Part shown: in pieces, positions 7,977 through 17,695 of the stretch
Layout: each line of letters starts with the position of its first letter
Numbering within the stretch: position 1 is the first letter of the stretch
DNA from: an uncultured Lachnospiraceae bacterium
Lineage (GTDB): Bacteria > Bacillota > Clostridia > Lachnospirales > Lachnospiraceae
Reading direction: 5' to 3'
DNA length: 64,000 bases
Assembly: GCA_945949085.1 (NCBI GenBank)
Contig: CAMFDJ010000011.1
Span: 1 to 64,000, forward strand
Translations under genes and position numbers: made by a program
Notes under the pieces: generated by a model
Databases searched by the model: none
What the model was told of the DNA's origin: nothing
What the model saw: only the letters and a program-made list of their open reading frames with translations

Positions 7977-9044
7977 ATGTTAGTAAAAGATACTCCCAAA
8001 ATCAGAAGCCGTAAATATCTTCTGACCATTAACAATCCAGCACAGCATAATCTGTCACACAATACTATCTCTGAAACGATAGATAATTCCAAAATAGCTG
8101 TACGCTATTATGCAGTCTGTGACGAAACAGGTTCACAGGGAACATACCATTTTCACGTATTTTTGTATTTTAAAAATGCAATTGATTTTCAAACAATCAA
8201 GGGTATGTTCCCACAGGCTCATATTGATATCGCAAAAGGCACTGCCGAGGAATGCAAAGCGTATTTATTAAAATCGAACAAAAAACACAACAAAGCTGAT
8301 GACGGTTCATATCAGTACAAAGACACCTCTGGCAAAACACATTCTGGTGTCAATCATTCCGATACATTTGAGGAACACGGGGAATGCCCTAAAGACCACG
8401 CAGGCGCACGCAATGATTTGGAGCAATTATACAACTATGTGAAAGATGGTCTCACGAACGCTGAAATAGTGGAGCTTATGCCCAAAACAGGAATCAAATA
8501 TCTGGATAAAATAAATCGGCTCCGTCATGATTATTTAGAGGACAAGTATAAAAACAGCAGGCGGTTGGATTTAAAAGTACATTATATATTTGGTAAAACA
8601 GGAACTGGAAAAACCAGAGATATTCTCGACCAGTATGCAGATTCTGAGGTATACAGAGTAACCGATGCGCAGCACCCTTTTGACAGTTATAAGCAACAGT
8701 CAGTTATCGTGTATGAAGAGTTTCGTTCTTCACTGCGTCTACAAGACATGCTTAATTATTTGGATATCTACCCTGTAGATTTACCAGCCAGATACAGTCC
8801 TAAAGTATGTTGTGCAGAGACGATTTTTGTTGTATCAAACTGGACATTTGAAATGCAATACGCAGAGCTTCAAAAAGACCCTGAACAGAAAGCTTCCTAT
8901 GAGGCATGGGTACGCCGATTTAATGGGGAAGTTAGAGAGTACACTGATTCAGGAATAAAAGTATATAAAACAATGCAGGAATATCTGCATCGAGATACAG
9001 ACTTTGTTTCACTTGATGAATCGGTCGAATTACCATTTGACTAA
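7977..9044 (+). CDS. rep: CRESS-DNA-type replication initiator (HUH endonuclease plus SF3 helicase)
   Basis: Motif I KYLLTINNP, motif II YHFHVFLYF (HUH), motif III AYLLKSNKK (YxxK), Walker A FGKTGTGKT, Walker B SVIVYEEF, motif C TIFVVSNW; start reset from 7839 to ATG 7977 with RBS ggaaagg. Confidence 0.92.
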   Translation: MLVKDTPKIRSRKYLLTINNPAQHNLSHNTISETIDNSKIAVRYYAVCDETGSQGTYHFHVFLYFKNAIDFQTIKGMFPQAHIDIAKGTAEECKAYLLKSNKKHNKADDGSYQYKDTSGKTHSGVNHSDTFEEHGECPKDHAGARNDLEQLYNYVKDGLTNAEIVELMPKTGIKYLDKINRLRHDYLEDKYKNSRRLDLKVHYIFGKTGTGKTRDILDQYADSEVYRVTDAQHPFDSYKQQSVIVYEEFRSSLRLQDMLNYLDIYPVDLPARYSPKVCCAETIFVVSNWTFEMQYAELQKDPEQKASYEAWVRRFNGEVREYTDSGIKVYKTMQEYLHRDTDFVSLDESVELPFD

Positions 9045-9057
9045 TTTATAGTTTCCG

Positions 9058-9210
9058 TCATGGCGCGGATTGCAGGAGTAGGATTTTAAAAATTTTGGTA
9101 AATCGCAGATAGCAGATAGTTCTATCGCTACTGAACTATCACAAATCTGCGATTTATTCGCTCAATATGGATACAGCGCACGCCATCAAAAAATCAGGCT
9201 CCTGCAAATT
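9058..9210 (+). repeat. Structured region with nested and interleaved inverted repeats downstream of rep
   Basis: AAATCGCAGAT (9100-9110)/ATCTGCGATTT (9145-9155), GATAGTTC (9115-9122)/GAACTATC (9133-9140), plus outer TTGCAGGAG/CTCCTGCAA. Confidence 0.7.
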
Positions 9211-9339
9211 AACAAGGAATGTGAAATTTATTATATTATTTTTTTCTTCCTTTATAAAAATTGCAATATAGGAATCTTGCTATGCTATGTACATGTTCAG
9301 GGAACATATAAATCATACGACAGAAAGGAAAAGAAAATT

Positions 9340-9750
9340 ATGAACGATGTAACTTATCAGAAAATGCTCGAGTCGTTTTTTTTAGACTTAGTGCAGCTAC
9401 ATTTACTTGAACAACCAGAAACAGTATCTACATCTACAGAGGATGATGGTGTTGTAATTACTACCGATTGTTTCCAAACTCATCCAAAGGATTATGGCAC
9501 ATTATCAAATTTTGCGGATGTAATTGGTAATCCAACTGTATTGAAACTAGATTATCACACACTTCTGTTTTGGGTTTTGCTTAATTTTTATGGTGTACAG
9601 TGTGAAACACTTGATAACAGAAAACAGGTTGAGATTTTTCTAAAACTTATACCTATGAAAATTATGAATAAAGTTGAGGATAAATATATCCCAACTCAAA
9701 CCTATTTAGCATGTATTCAAATTAAAGATTATAACAACACAAAAAAATAG
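9340..9750 (+). CDS. Hypothetical protein (element)
   Basis: ATG 9340 with RBS gaaaggaaaag; no family recognised. Confidence 0.6.
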   Translation: MNDVTYQKMLESFFLDLVQLHLLEQPETVSTSTEDDGVVITTDCFQTHPKDYGTLSNFADVIGNPTVLKLDYHTLLFWVLLNFYGVQCETLDNRKQVEIFLKLIPMKIMNKVEDKYIPTQTYLACIQIKDYNNTKK

Positions 9751-9821
9751 AAAGGCAAGATACTGCCATACAAAATAAGTCAACCATATATTAAAGCGTT
9801 TTATCTTGATGGTAAAACCAA

Positions 9822-11216
9822 ATGATAAAAAGTTTGCCTGATGAGGCATCAAATTTTATCCAAATGCTGGCTGATTGTGGTATGATTACAGATATTGATA
9901 CTGCGATTAGTCAGTACGAGGAATTGGAGAAACGACAAAGAGAAAAATACGTTATACAAAAAATTGGTTCTGTTTCTAAAGAACCAAATTACAAAAACAA
10001 AACTTTATACAGAAAAAGAGTCACATACCAAGATATCTATAAAGAAATCACTGCTGAATCCTATGATAAATTGATACAAAAAATCTTTGATTTTGTGTCC
10101 GCCTTAGATGATGATAAAACACAATTTATGGATACATCATTTCGTGCCATCTATAAGATTGCGCATATGAATTATGTAAAAACAACCAATCGTTCATCGC
10201 AGACATATGCATCATACGATAATTATTATAAGCGGTTTATTAGTGAAGATTTTGAAAAAACGGACATCAGGACAATGACTGTTGATTATTTAAAAGCTTA
10301 CGCAAAAGAATTGGTTACCAGATTAAAGCTAGACAAAAAGACTTTTAACAAGTTTAAAAGTGTATTAAATATGGCATTCAATTATGCCTATGAATATGAA
10401 ATCATTAAACGTAACCCAGCACCTTTTGTAAAAGCTACCGACTTTGTTGTAGCATATGCCAATCGGTCTATGCCAACAACGGAGACTAAAATATTTACAA
10501 TAGCTGAGCTTGAGAAAATCAAAACAGAAATTCGTAAAAGAATGACCCAGAAAAAATATGGTGCTTTTTATGCACTTGGCTATGCCATTTTGCTATCTAT
10601 TTTAACTGGAATGCGTGCAGCTGAAATATGCGCCCTTAAATGGTCTGATATACAGCTTTATAAACAGCGTATCTGGATTCATTCGCAGCAGCTTAAGGAA
10701 ATAACACCTAAAGGGCAACCTAACACATTCTATGATGTACCATGGACTAAGAATGAAAAAAGAATGGATAAACCGACTGGTCGATATTTCCCGATATCAT
10801 ATGAGTTAAATGCACTGTTAAATGAAATCAGTGAAAAGCAAAGAAAGCTTGGTATAGATTCTATGTATGTTATCTGTGATGAAACAGGTGATAGCATTAA
10901 GACTCCTGCATATGAAACAGGATTACGCAGATTATGCCAATCTTTAGGATTTGAAATTACCAATAATCATGCATTTAGAATGACGCTTAATTCGCTTGTA
11001 TTGATTCCTGCTGGATTTACAGTAACCGAAAGAGCAGCTATGCTAGGGCATTCTGTGCAAACAAATTTAATGTATTATAGTTTTGACCCAAGAGACTCAG
11101 AACTTGAAAAAGCAGACAGATTAAACACATATTTAGAGGGTAAAAATCTAGTCCCCACTAGTCCCCAGTCAAATATTGTGGATATCAGAACAAAAAAAAT
11201 CCCTCAAGCCTTGTAA
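9822..11216 (+). CDS. int: Tyrosine recombinase/integrase
   Basis: Catalytic-type motifs LTGMRAAEICALKWSDI (R), NNHAFRMT (HxxR), MLGHSVQTNLMYYSF (H...Y); next to the tRNA att site. Confidence 0.95.
   Translation: MIKSLPDEASNFIQMLADCGMITDIDTAISQYEELEKRQREKYVIQKIGSVSKEPNYKNKTLYRKRVTYQDIYKEITAESYDKLIQKIFDFVSALDDDKTQFMDTSFRAIYKIAHMNYVKTTNRSSQTYASYDNYYKRFISEDFEKTDIRTMTVDYLKAYAKELVTRLKLDKKTFNKFKSVLNMAFNYAYEYEIIKRNPAPFVKATDFVVAYANRSMPTTETKIFTIAELEKIKTEIRKRMTQKKYGAFYALGYAILLSILTGMRAAEICALKWSDIQLYKQRIWIHSQQLKEITPKGQPNTFYDVPWTKNEKRMDKPTGRYFPISYELNALLNEISEKQRKLGIDSMYVICDETGDSIKTPAYETGLRRLCQSLGFEITNNHAFRMTLNSLVLIPAGFTVTERAAMLGHSVQTNLMYYSFDPRDSELEKADRLNTYLEGKNLVPTSPQSNIVDIRTKKIPQAL
11148..11167 (+). repeat. 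Tandem CTAGTCCCCA repeats (candidate integrase arm sites, right end)
   Basis: CTAGTCCCCA at 11148-11157 and 11158-11167, overlapping the int 3' coding end. Confidence 0.5.
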
Positions 11217-11233
11217 ATTCAAGGTTTGAGGAA
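11202..11233. terminator. Bidirectional terminator between int and tRNA-Leu
   Basis: ttCCTCAAGCCTTGtaaattCAAGGTTTGAGGaa; minus side followed by an 8-T run. Confidence 0.8.
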
Positions 11234-11245
11234 CTCTTAAACCAG

Positions 11246-11329
11246 TGCGGAAGATGGGACTTGAACCCACACGATATTGCTATCACAAGATCCTTAGTCT
11301 TGCTCGTCTGCCAGTTCCGACACTTCCGC
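11246..11329 (-). tRNA. tRNA-Leu(AAG)
   Basis: Minus strand GCGGAAG...CAAGA-CTAAGGA-TCTTG...GGGTTCAAGTCCC...CTTCCGCA; long variable arm; CCA not encoded. Confidence 0.93.
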
Positions 11330-11415
11330 ATGCGATTTTCTCAACGCAAGTAGTATCATAGCATTATACCGGTTGAATGTCAACAATTAATTTCTATTTT
11401 GGACGTATTTTTTGA

Positions 11416-12576
11416 TCAATCCTCATCTTCTTCCTCTGCAATATCACTCTCCGGGATCTCCTGATACATCATGAAGGTGCCTCTGTCATTGACTAAAATC
11501 CCATAATAAGGCTGACTTCGATCATTCTGCATACCCCACTCGTACACAAAATCAATGGTCCCTGTCATCTGCTTTCCATCCACGAAAAATGTGATATCCT
11601 CTCCTTCCATGTACTTCGGAGAACCCGGTTGATGATCGGATTCATCCGAAACTCGATTCTGAAAGTCCGGATGTCCCATTTTTCGAAGAAGCTGTTCTCT
11701 GATTCGGAATCTGTGCTCCATGAATTCCTTTGAATAGAAAGATGCACTGACATCTGCATCAAAATCTAACTTATATCTCTGCGCAATCTGTGCATATCGC
11801 TCTCCTATGGTACACGGATAGATCTCCTCCAGATCTTCCAGTCTGATTGCACATAACATGTCCGGAAATTCCGGAAAAATTTTTGCAAACGTACATCCTC
11901 CATCCACGTTGATGTCATTTTTCCGGTAACTGATCATTCCCGGTTTTGTGTTGGTAATGTCATAGCTTATGTAATCGAGATTAAAAGTAGGCGTATGCCC
12001 GTGCACATGAATCTCATCCGATTCCAGATTGCCACAGTCCATCCGCATCCATAAATTTGAATAATGCTGTTGCTCTGCGGGCAGATCATTGTGCTCATAA
12101 TATGCATGTACAATACGAAATGATATTTCCCGTCCCCAGACGGACTGAATCTTAAGAAGCTTATCATAGGGCATATTTTCAAAGAATTCCAGGTAAGGCT
12201 GCAGATCACGTGGATGAAGCATGCCGGAAATCCCACTGCCGCTGATGTGGTCATGTAACACCCGGTCAATATCGTACTGACATCCCGGCTCAGACCGGTG
12301 CGGCTGCCATGGCTCAATATTTTCAGCATACCATCTGTTGTACGAGTTGATATAGTCTATCGCCATCTGCTCATGGTTTCCCCGAACAGACTGATACTTG
12401 CCATCTGCTGTAATATGCTCCCTTGCCCAGCAGAGCGTCTCCCAGACCATTGGTCCCCTGTCAATGAAATCGCCCACAAAAATAATCTGTGCATCCGTAT
12501 CTTCTGCTTCGATTCTTGCAAGCAATGCCATCATTTCCTCATAACAGCCATGTACATCACCAATCACATAGTGCAT
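11416..12576 (-). CDS. Metallophosphoesterase (PrpE/Ser-Thr phosphatase-like)
   Basis: MHYVIGDVHGCYEEM...VGDFIDRGP...SVRGNHEQM...HGHTP. Confidence 0.88.
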   Translation of the reverse strand: MHYVIGDVHGCYEEMMALLARIEAEDTDAQIIFVGDFIDRGPMVWETLCWAREHITADGKYQSVRGNHEQMAIDYINSYNRWYAENIEPWQPHRSEPGCQYDIDRVLHDHISGSGISGMLHPRDLQPYLEFFENMPYDKLLKIQSVWGREISFRIVHAYYEHNDLPAEQQHYSNLWMRMDCGNLESDEIHVHGHTPTFNLDYISYDITNTKPGMISYRKNDINVDGGCTFAKIFPEFPDMLCAIRLEDLEEIYPCTIGERYAQIAQRYKLDFDADVSASFYSKEFMEHRFRIREQLLRKMGHPDFQNRVSDESDHQPGSPKYMEGEDITFFVDGKQMTGTIDFVYEWGMQNDRSQPYYGILVNDRGTFMMYQEIPESDIAEEEDED

Positions 12577-13121
12577 GTCAATTCATCCTTTTCCTGAAAT
12601 GCTTTATTGTTCCTGATCAGTTCATTCATGGAGGACGGTGTATAATTGTTAATACATGCTGCAGCGTTAAGCGCATGCGCCCTCGTCTTCATAAACTGAT
12701 ATACTTCATCTTTGTTTGCATGGATATGCCCGTAAATGTGCCACGAGCCATGTCTGCACTTATTCCATTCCGCAATCGGGAAATGGCACAGACATATCTG
12801 ATTATTGCCATCTGACACATGCAGCATTTTATCTATGCTTTCCAGATATTTTGCTGCTTCGACGCAGTCCAGTGTGATCTTATCGTGATTTCCAATGATC
12901 AGGTGCTTATGTCCCTTGAGCTGACGCAGGTACCAGTCCGGCGTCTTGTCCGAACGAAAACAAAAATCTCCGATAATATAGACATCGTCCTCTGCAGACA
13001 CTCTGGAATTCCACAGCTTGATCAGACACTGATCCATTTCCTCCACATCCGCAAACGGACGGTGATCAAACCGAATCGCATTTGCATGACCAAAATGCAA
13101 GTCACTGATATATAAATTCAT
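12564..13121 (-). CDS. Metallophosphoesterase
   Basis: ISDLHFGH...IIGDFCF...IIGNHD...YGHIHA. Confidence 0.88.
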   Translation of the reverse strand: MNLYISDLHFGHANAIRFDHRPFADVEEMDQCLIKLWNSRVSAEDDVYIIGDFCFRSDKTPDWYLRQLKGHKHLIIGNHDKITLDCVEAAKYLESIDKMLHVSDGNNQICLCHFPIAEWNKCRHGSWHIYGHIHANKDEVYQFMKTRAHALNAAACINNYTPSSMNELIRNNKAFQEKDELTCTM

Positions 13122-13262
13122 TCTATCGTCTTCCCTTCATCATGTGTCTTAACCCAAAACTATTTTACCTTATAACGATTCAGAATAGGTACGTTACATT
13201 TTATTATTCACTCCACAGCTTTTTTTGCAATGAACCTGTGGTTGAAACGCACTCATCCTGTT

Positions 13263-14375
13263 TCATTCATTACCTTCCAGATTCATTTTCTTTCTCTGCA
13301 GGAGCATAAGGACAAATGCGATGACAAATCCGGCTGCCATAGACAGCAGAAATGTGAGAAATCCGGGACCCACATATGCCACACTGGTCAGAAAACTCGG
13401 AAAGGCAAAAGAATTACAATGTGTCCCCGCCATTCCAACCATCGCGCCGCCCAATGCACCCGCTACACAGGCAGTCAGCATCGGTCTGCCCAGCACCATA
13501 TTCACGCCAAACAGTGCAGGCTCTGTCACGCCGAGCAGCGCCGTAAAGGTCGCCTGGAAGGCAACACGTCTTTTCTCTTTGTTTGCATCTGTTTTTGGAT
13601 ACATTACCCCAACTGCAAATGCTGCGCCGGCCTGCCCATAGACAGCAGCTCCCAGCAAAGGCAATATCACGTCATATCCCAATGTAGCAATATTATTGAT
13701 ACATACCGGTACGATACTCCAGTGTGCCCCGATCACTACCATCGGCTGTATGACAAAACCCATGAATGCGCCGGCAAGAGCGGGACTAAAATCATAGATG
13801 ACAAAGAAAATTCTTGTCAGGAAATCACCGATCCATGTTCCTGCCGGGCCGAATACAAGGAAAGTAAACGGAAGGACAACCAGGCAGCAGACAATCGGCT
13901 TGGTAAAACCGCGAATTGTCTCCGGAATCCATTTATCACAAGGCTTTTCTACGAAATACAGAAGGCCGACTGCAAATAGTACCGGCAGAACCCCTGAATG
14001 ATAGATCGTCGGCGGTACCTGAAAACCAAACAGCGACATAGTCTGCTCCTGCTCTTCCAGTATCGCAACCAGATCAGGATACAGCATCGAGACCGGTATC
14101 AGCATGGAAATAAAGGGATCTGTCTTCCATTGTCTGGATGCCGTATAGGCCAGAAAAAACGGCAGGAAATAAAAGAAGCCGTCCGAACATGCGTAAAAAA
14201 TGTGATATGCTCCACTTTCCATGCTTAACACACCAAAATTTGCCAGCAGCACCACAATACTTTTCAAAATACTCGTCGCAGTTATGATATGAATGATTGG
14301 CAAAAAAATGCCCGTGATCTGTTCCATGATCACGCTTGTCCTTGTCTGCTTTTTTCTCTGTAATTCCATTTCCAT
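13263..14375 (-). CDS. PTS EIIC component (sucrose/beta-glucoside family), stand-alone IIC
   Basis: QITGIFLPIIHIITATSILKSI... GVTEPALFGVN...; start ATG 14375 with RBS ggaaaggtggc; no IIA/IIB seen. Confidence 0.85.
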   Translation of the reverse strand: MEMELQRKKQTRTSVIMEQITGIFLPIIHIITATSILKSIVVLLANFGVLSMESGAYHIFYACSDGFFYFLPFFLAYTASRQWKTDPFISMLIPVSMLYPDLVAILEEQEQTMSLFGFQVPPTIYHSGVLPVLFAVGLLYFVEKPCDKWIPETIRGFTKPIVCCLVVLPFTFLVFGPAGTWIGDFLTRIFFVIYDFSPALAGAFMGFVIQPMVVIGAHWSIVPVCINNIATLGYDVILPLLGAAVYGQAGAAFAVGVMYPKTDANKEKRRVAFQATFTALLGVTEPALFGVNMVLGRPMLTACVAGALGGAMVGMAGTHCNSFAFPSFLTSVAYVGPGFLTFLLSMAAGFVIAFVLMLLQRKKMNLEGNE

Positions 14376-14461
14376 GCCACCTTTCCGGAATATCACTCTG
14401 CAACTGCCTTGCTTTTTCTTCTCTATAAAGCTTTTATCATATCTGCCGTAATTATGCAATC

Positions 14462-14860
14462 TTACCACTTCCATTTCAGACTAAATACACCTTTCTCATC
14501 GACATCAACCACCAACTCGTAGGTATCTGTCAAAAAAAACAGTCGACAATATCGATCCTCCTGATCTCTCCGGATTTTAACGATACACTCTGTTTGTGAC
14601 ATCTCTTGTTCATACATACCCAAAATACAATCCAGTTTTTTCAAAATCTCTTCCTCTGCCTTTTCCTGCTTGCCGACAGGCATATCCTTGTAATAGAGAA
14701 AAAGCTGCCGTTCAACCACTTTGCTTTTGCATTTACACACATGAAAGAAGCTTCCTATCATCATATACAGAATGTAGGTGTTCTGTTGCATTTTTGTGTT
14801 TTTCTTAATTGTTGTTTTCATAGCCATAATCGATCCCTCCATTTGTCTCATTTCTCTCAT
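14462..14860 (-). CDS. Hypothetical protein
   Basis: ORF with a plausible internal start near 14827; no family recognised. Confidence 0.45.
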   Translation of the reverse strand: MREMRQMEGSIMAMKTTIKKNTKMQQNTYILYMMIGSFFHVCKCKSKVVERQLFLYYKDMPVGKQEKAEEEILKKLDCILGMYEQEMSQTECIVKIRRDQEDRYCRLFFLTDTYELVVDVDEKGVFSLKWKW

Positions 14861-15013
14861 TTGTTAAAATGTTTCCTTTTTCAATCTGATTGCCTCAGAA
14901 CTTAAGTAGAAGGCTTGTCATTCTTGAGCCGATAACAATCGCTGCACAGGTATTCTTATCTCGCCCCCTATGCCGGGCGGCATGTGATGTAGTTTTTTGC
15001 ACGCAAAAAAGGA

Positions 15014-15066
15014 CTTAGACAAAACGGCAGACTGCTAGCGTCAACCCATTCGTCTAAGTCCTTTTT
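15014..15066 (-). terminator. Terminator hairpin after glpK
   Basis: AAAAAAGGACTTAGAC...GTCTAAGTCCTTTTT inverted repeat. Confidence 0.7.
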
Positions 15067-15152
15067 CAGTTCAATCCTTTTACCCACAACGGGTGATTAG
15101 AAATATATCACATCTAATATAGTTTTGCAACACTTTTTTAATGATAAGGTTG

Positions 15153-16646
15153 CTACTCCTTTGCCCATGCCAAAGCACATTTTACCGCTCGCTGCCAGCC
15201 CTTCAAAAGCTGCTCTCTTTTCTGCGCGGACATCTGGGCCCGGAAGGTTTTGGAAAGCGCCCAGTTGCGCCTGATATCCTCCGGATCGCTCCAATATCCC
15301 ACTGCAATTCCGGCAAGATAGGCTGCACCCAGTGCGGTTGTCTCCACACATTGCGGCCTCAGGACGTCTACCCCCAGGATATCCGCCTGGAACTGCATCA
15401 GAAAATCATTTCTCGCTGCTCCGCCATCCACCTTCAGACTCGAAATCTTCACGTCCGATTCCTGCTCCATGATATTCAGGATATCATAGGTCTGATATGC
15501 CATGGCCTCCAGCGCAGCCCTGACAAAATGTGCCCTATGGCAGCCTCTTGTCAATCCTACCACCGTTCCTCTGGCATACGGATTCCAGTAAGGCGCTCCA
15601 AGTCCGGTAAATGCAGGCACGATATATACGCCATTCGTATCCTCCACCGAAACGGCATATTCCTCGGATTGTCCGGCATCCTGCAGCATCCCCATCTCAT
15701 CTCTCAGCCACTGTATGCCGGCACCGGCCACAAAAATGCTCCCCTCCAGCGCGTATTGCACCTGATCACCTACGCCTGCGGCGATCGTTGTAAGCAGTCC
15801 GTTTTGCGACTGGACTGCCCTTTCACCCGTATTCATCAGTAAAAAGCAGCCTGTTCCGTATGTATTTTTCACCTCTCCGGCAGAAAAACAGCATTGTCCG
15901 AACAAAGCGGCCTGCTGATCGCCTGCAGCTCCTGCGATCGGGATACCGGTTCCCAACAATCCGGCACTTGTATATCCGTATACACAGCTTGAACCCTGCA
16001 CTTTTGGCAGCATTTTCTCCGGAATACCAAAATAGGAAAGGATGCGCTCATCCCAGCACAGACGATGGATATCAAACATCATGGTTCTGGAAGCGTTCGT
16101 ATAATCTGTTACATGTACGGCTCCCTTTGTCAGATTCCAGATCAGCCATGTATCAACCGTTCCAAACAACAGATTGCCCGCCTCGGCTTCTTCTCTTGCC
16201 CCCTCAACGTGATCGAGAATCCAGGCAAGCTTTGATGCGGAAAAATAGGCATCCGGCACAAGCCCTGTGGCCATCTGAATGTACTGCGTCATACCTTCCT
16301 CCACCATCTTGTCTATCCGCTCTGCCGTTCTCCTGCACTGCCATACAATGGCATTGTAAACCGGCTGCCCTGTATGACGATTCCAGACAATGGTCGTCTC
16401 TCTCTGGTTGGTAATACCGATGGCGGCAATCGCTTCCGCCGTCGCACCGATCTTGCTGACCGCCTCTGTCGCGACAGAAAGCTGCGAGGACCAGATTTCC
16501 ATCGGGTCATGTTCCACCCAGCCCGGCTGCGGATAAATCTGCCGAAACTCCTTCTGTGCCATGCTGCAGACATTCCCCTTGTGATCAAACAGAATACAGC
16601 GGGAACTCGTCGTACCCTGGTCCAGTGCCATGATATATTTTTCCAT
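15153..16646 (-). CDS. glpK: Glycerol kinase
   Basis: [24 protein letters not shown]..., [27 protein letters not shown]. Confidence 0.97.
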   Translation of the reverse strand: MEKYIMALDQGTTSSRCILFDHKGNVCSMAQKEFRQIYPQPGWVEHDPMEIWSSQLSVATEAVSKIGATAEAIAAIGITNQRETTIVWNRHTGQPVYNAIVWQCRRTAERIDKMVEEGMTQYIQMATGLVPDAYFSASKLAWILDHVEGAREEAEAGNLLFGTVDTWLIWNLTKGAVHVTDYTNASRTMMFDIHRLCWDERILSYFGIPEKMLPKVQGSSCVYGYTSAGLLGTGIPIAGAAGDQQAALFGQCCFSAGEVKNTYGTGCFLLMNTGERAVQSQNGLLTTIAAGVGDQVQYALEGSIFVAGAGIQWLRDEMGMLQDAGQSEEYAVSVEDTNGVYIVPAFTGLGAPYWNPYARGTVVGLTRGCHRAHFVRAALEAMAYQTYDILNIMEQESDVKISSLKVDGGAARNDFLMQFQADILGVDVLRPQCVETTALGAAYLAGIAVGYWSDPEDIRRNWALSKTFRAQMSAQKREQLLKGWQRAVKCALAWAKE

Positions 16647-16817
16647 AAATTCCGAAACCTCCTGTCAGTTTCTTCTATCTTAGCAGACAGTCTTCATGAG
16701 CGTCAAATAATTCTTCTCCCTCCGTGCAAAAGAACCGGAAACTCTGACAAGCTCCCGGTCCTTTTTTGCACCACTGTCACCCAAATTGTGATACATCAGT
16801 TCTTCTAAGCCATGCTA

Positions 16818-16946
16818 CTAATCTTCTGAGTCAGGCAACATCCTATCAGTGATGGCAGATAACACCTTAGCGATCACCCAGCAAATGACCGCAAGTCCTG
16901 CCGTTATACCGATACAAATTGCAAATCCTACTATTTCCGTATTCAT
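16818..16946 (-). CDS. Small membrane protein (42 aa)
   Basis: MNTEIVGFAICIGITAGLAVICWVIAKVL...; RBS aaggagagg. Confidence 0.55.
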   Translation of the reverse strand: MNTEIVGFAICIGITAGLAVICWVIAKVLSAITDRMLPDSED

Positions 16947-17040
16947 AATTTCCTCTCCTTTTCTTATCCATGTGCTGACAGATTGATTACACGCATACAA
17001 AACCTACGCGTATGCATAGGTTCCCTAAAGAAAAAGATGC

Positions 17041-17451
17041 TCAGTCTTTTTGCCCATCCGTATCATGTATGTAACAGATAATGAATTTCAGACTGCGATT
17101 TACAGTCCCGGTAGAATAAAAAAGAAATACTGCATATCCAACACATATTGCGTGAATGCACAGTACCATACAATATGTAAGATTCAGGCGCTCGAAACCG
17201 GTACGCTTTGCCGCGTTTCGACAGATCCATGCCACGTTGCAGACCGCCTGCATTTCATCAGTTCCCAGAAAATCGGGCAAAATGCCGCTATCGGTTTCCA
17301 GCAGAGTACCGGCAACCGTGTTCGGTGTAATGCCCCCTGTTTCCCCTGACAGAGTCGGAATCTGGCAGTCAAGGTCAAAAATGGAGAGAAACGCCATGAT
17401 GACAAGCAGCACCATGCAAAGCACTTCTTTTTTCCTTCTGTCTTTCATCAT
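17041..17451 (-). CDS. Hypothetical membrane protein
   Basis: Start MMKDRRKKEVLCMVLLVIMAFL; hydrophobic segments. Confidence 0.5.
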   Translation of the reverse strand: MMKDRRKKEVLCMVLLVIMAFLSIFDLDCQIPTLSGETGGITPNTVAGTLLETDSGILPDFLGTDEMQAVCNVAWICRNAAKRTGFERLNLTYCMVLCIHAICVGYAVFLFYSTGTVNRSLKFIICYIHDTDGQKD

Positions 17452-17695
17452 TCTGTCTCCCTCCTCTCGGATCATATGGTTACAGGTAATTGCCTGTATA
17501 CAATTCATAATATGCTATCTTACTGCTGTCCTATATCTTATTGCATCACATCCTGCTGTCCCATTCTGCCGCGGGCAAGCCGTATCATTTCATCTCTGTT
17601 TTTAGAATACATACGATTGACCTCATCACTATACCCTATGTACAAATACGGATAATGCATCGCTGCTTTTATATGATAATGCTATGCCCGTAGCA

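Larger units (their letters stand above)
1479..11265. mobile_element. tRNA-Leu-integrated element with CRESS-type Rep and tyrosine integrase (integrative pCRESS-like plasmid)
   Basis: 20-bp direct repeat TGCGGAAGATGGGACTTGAA at 1479-1498 and 11246-11265, the latter being the tRNA 3' end; integrase at one end; Rep and origin inside; AT-rich genes of unknown function. Confidence 0.88.

Noticed and set aside
1479-11265. Interpretation of the element as a prophage or conjugative ICE
   Set aside because: No capsid, terminase, portal, relaxase, coupling protein or T4SS genes were identifiable; the Rep type and origin point to an integrative CRESS plasmid.
15141-16414. Plus-strand ORFs opposite glpK
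   Set aside because: Antisense to a clear glycerol kinase gene; no protein-like composition.
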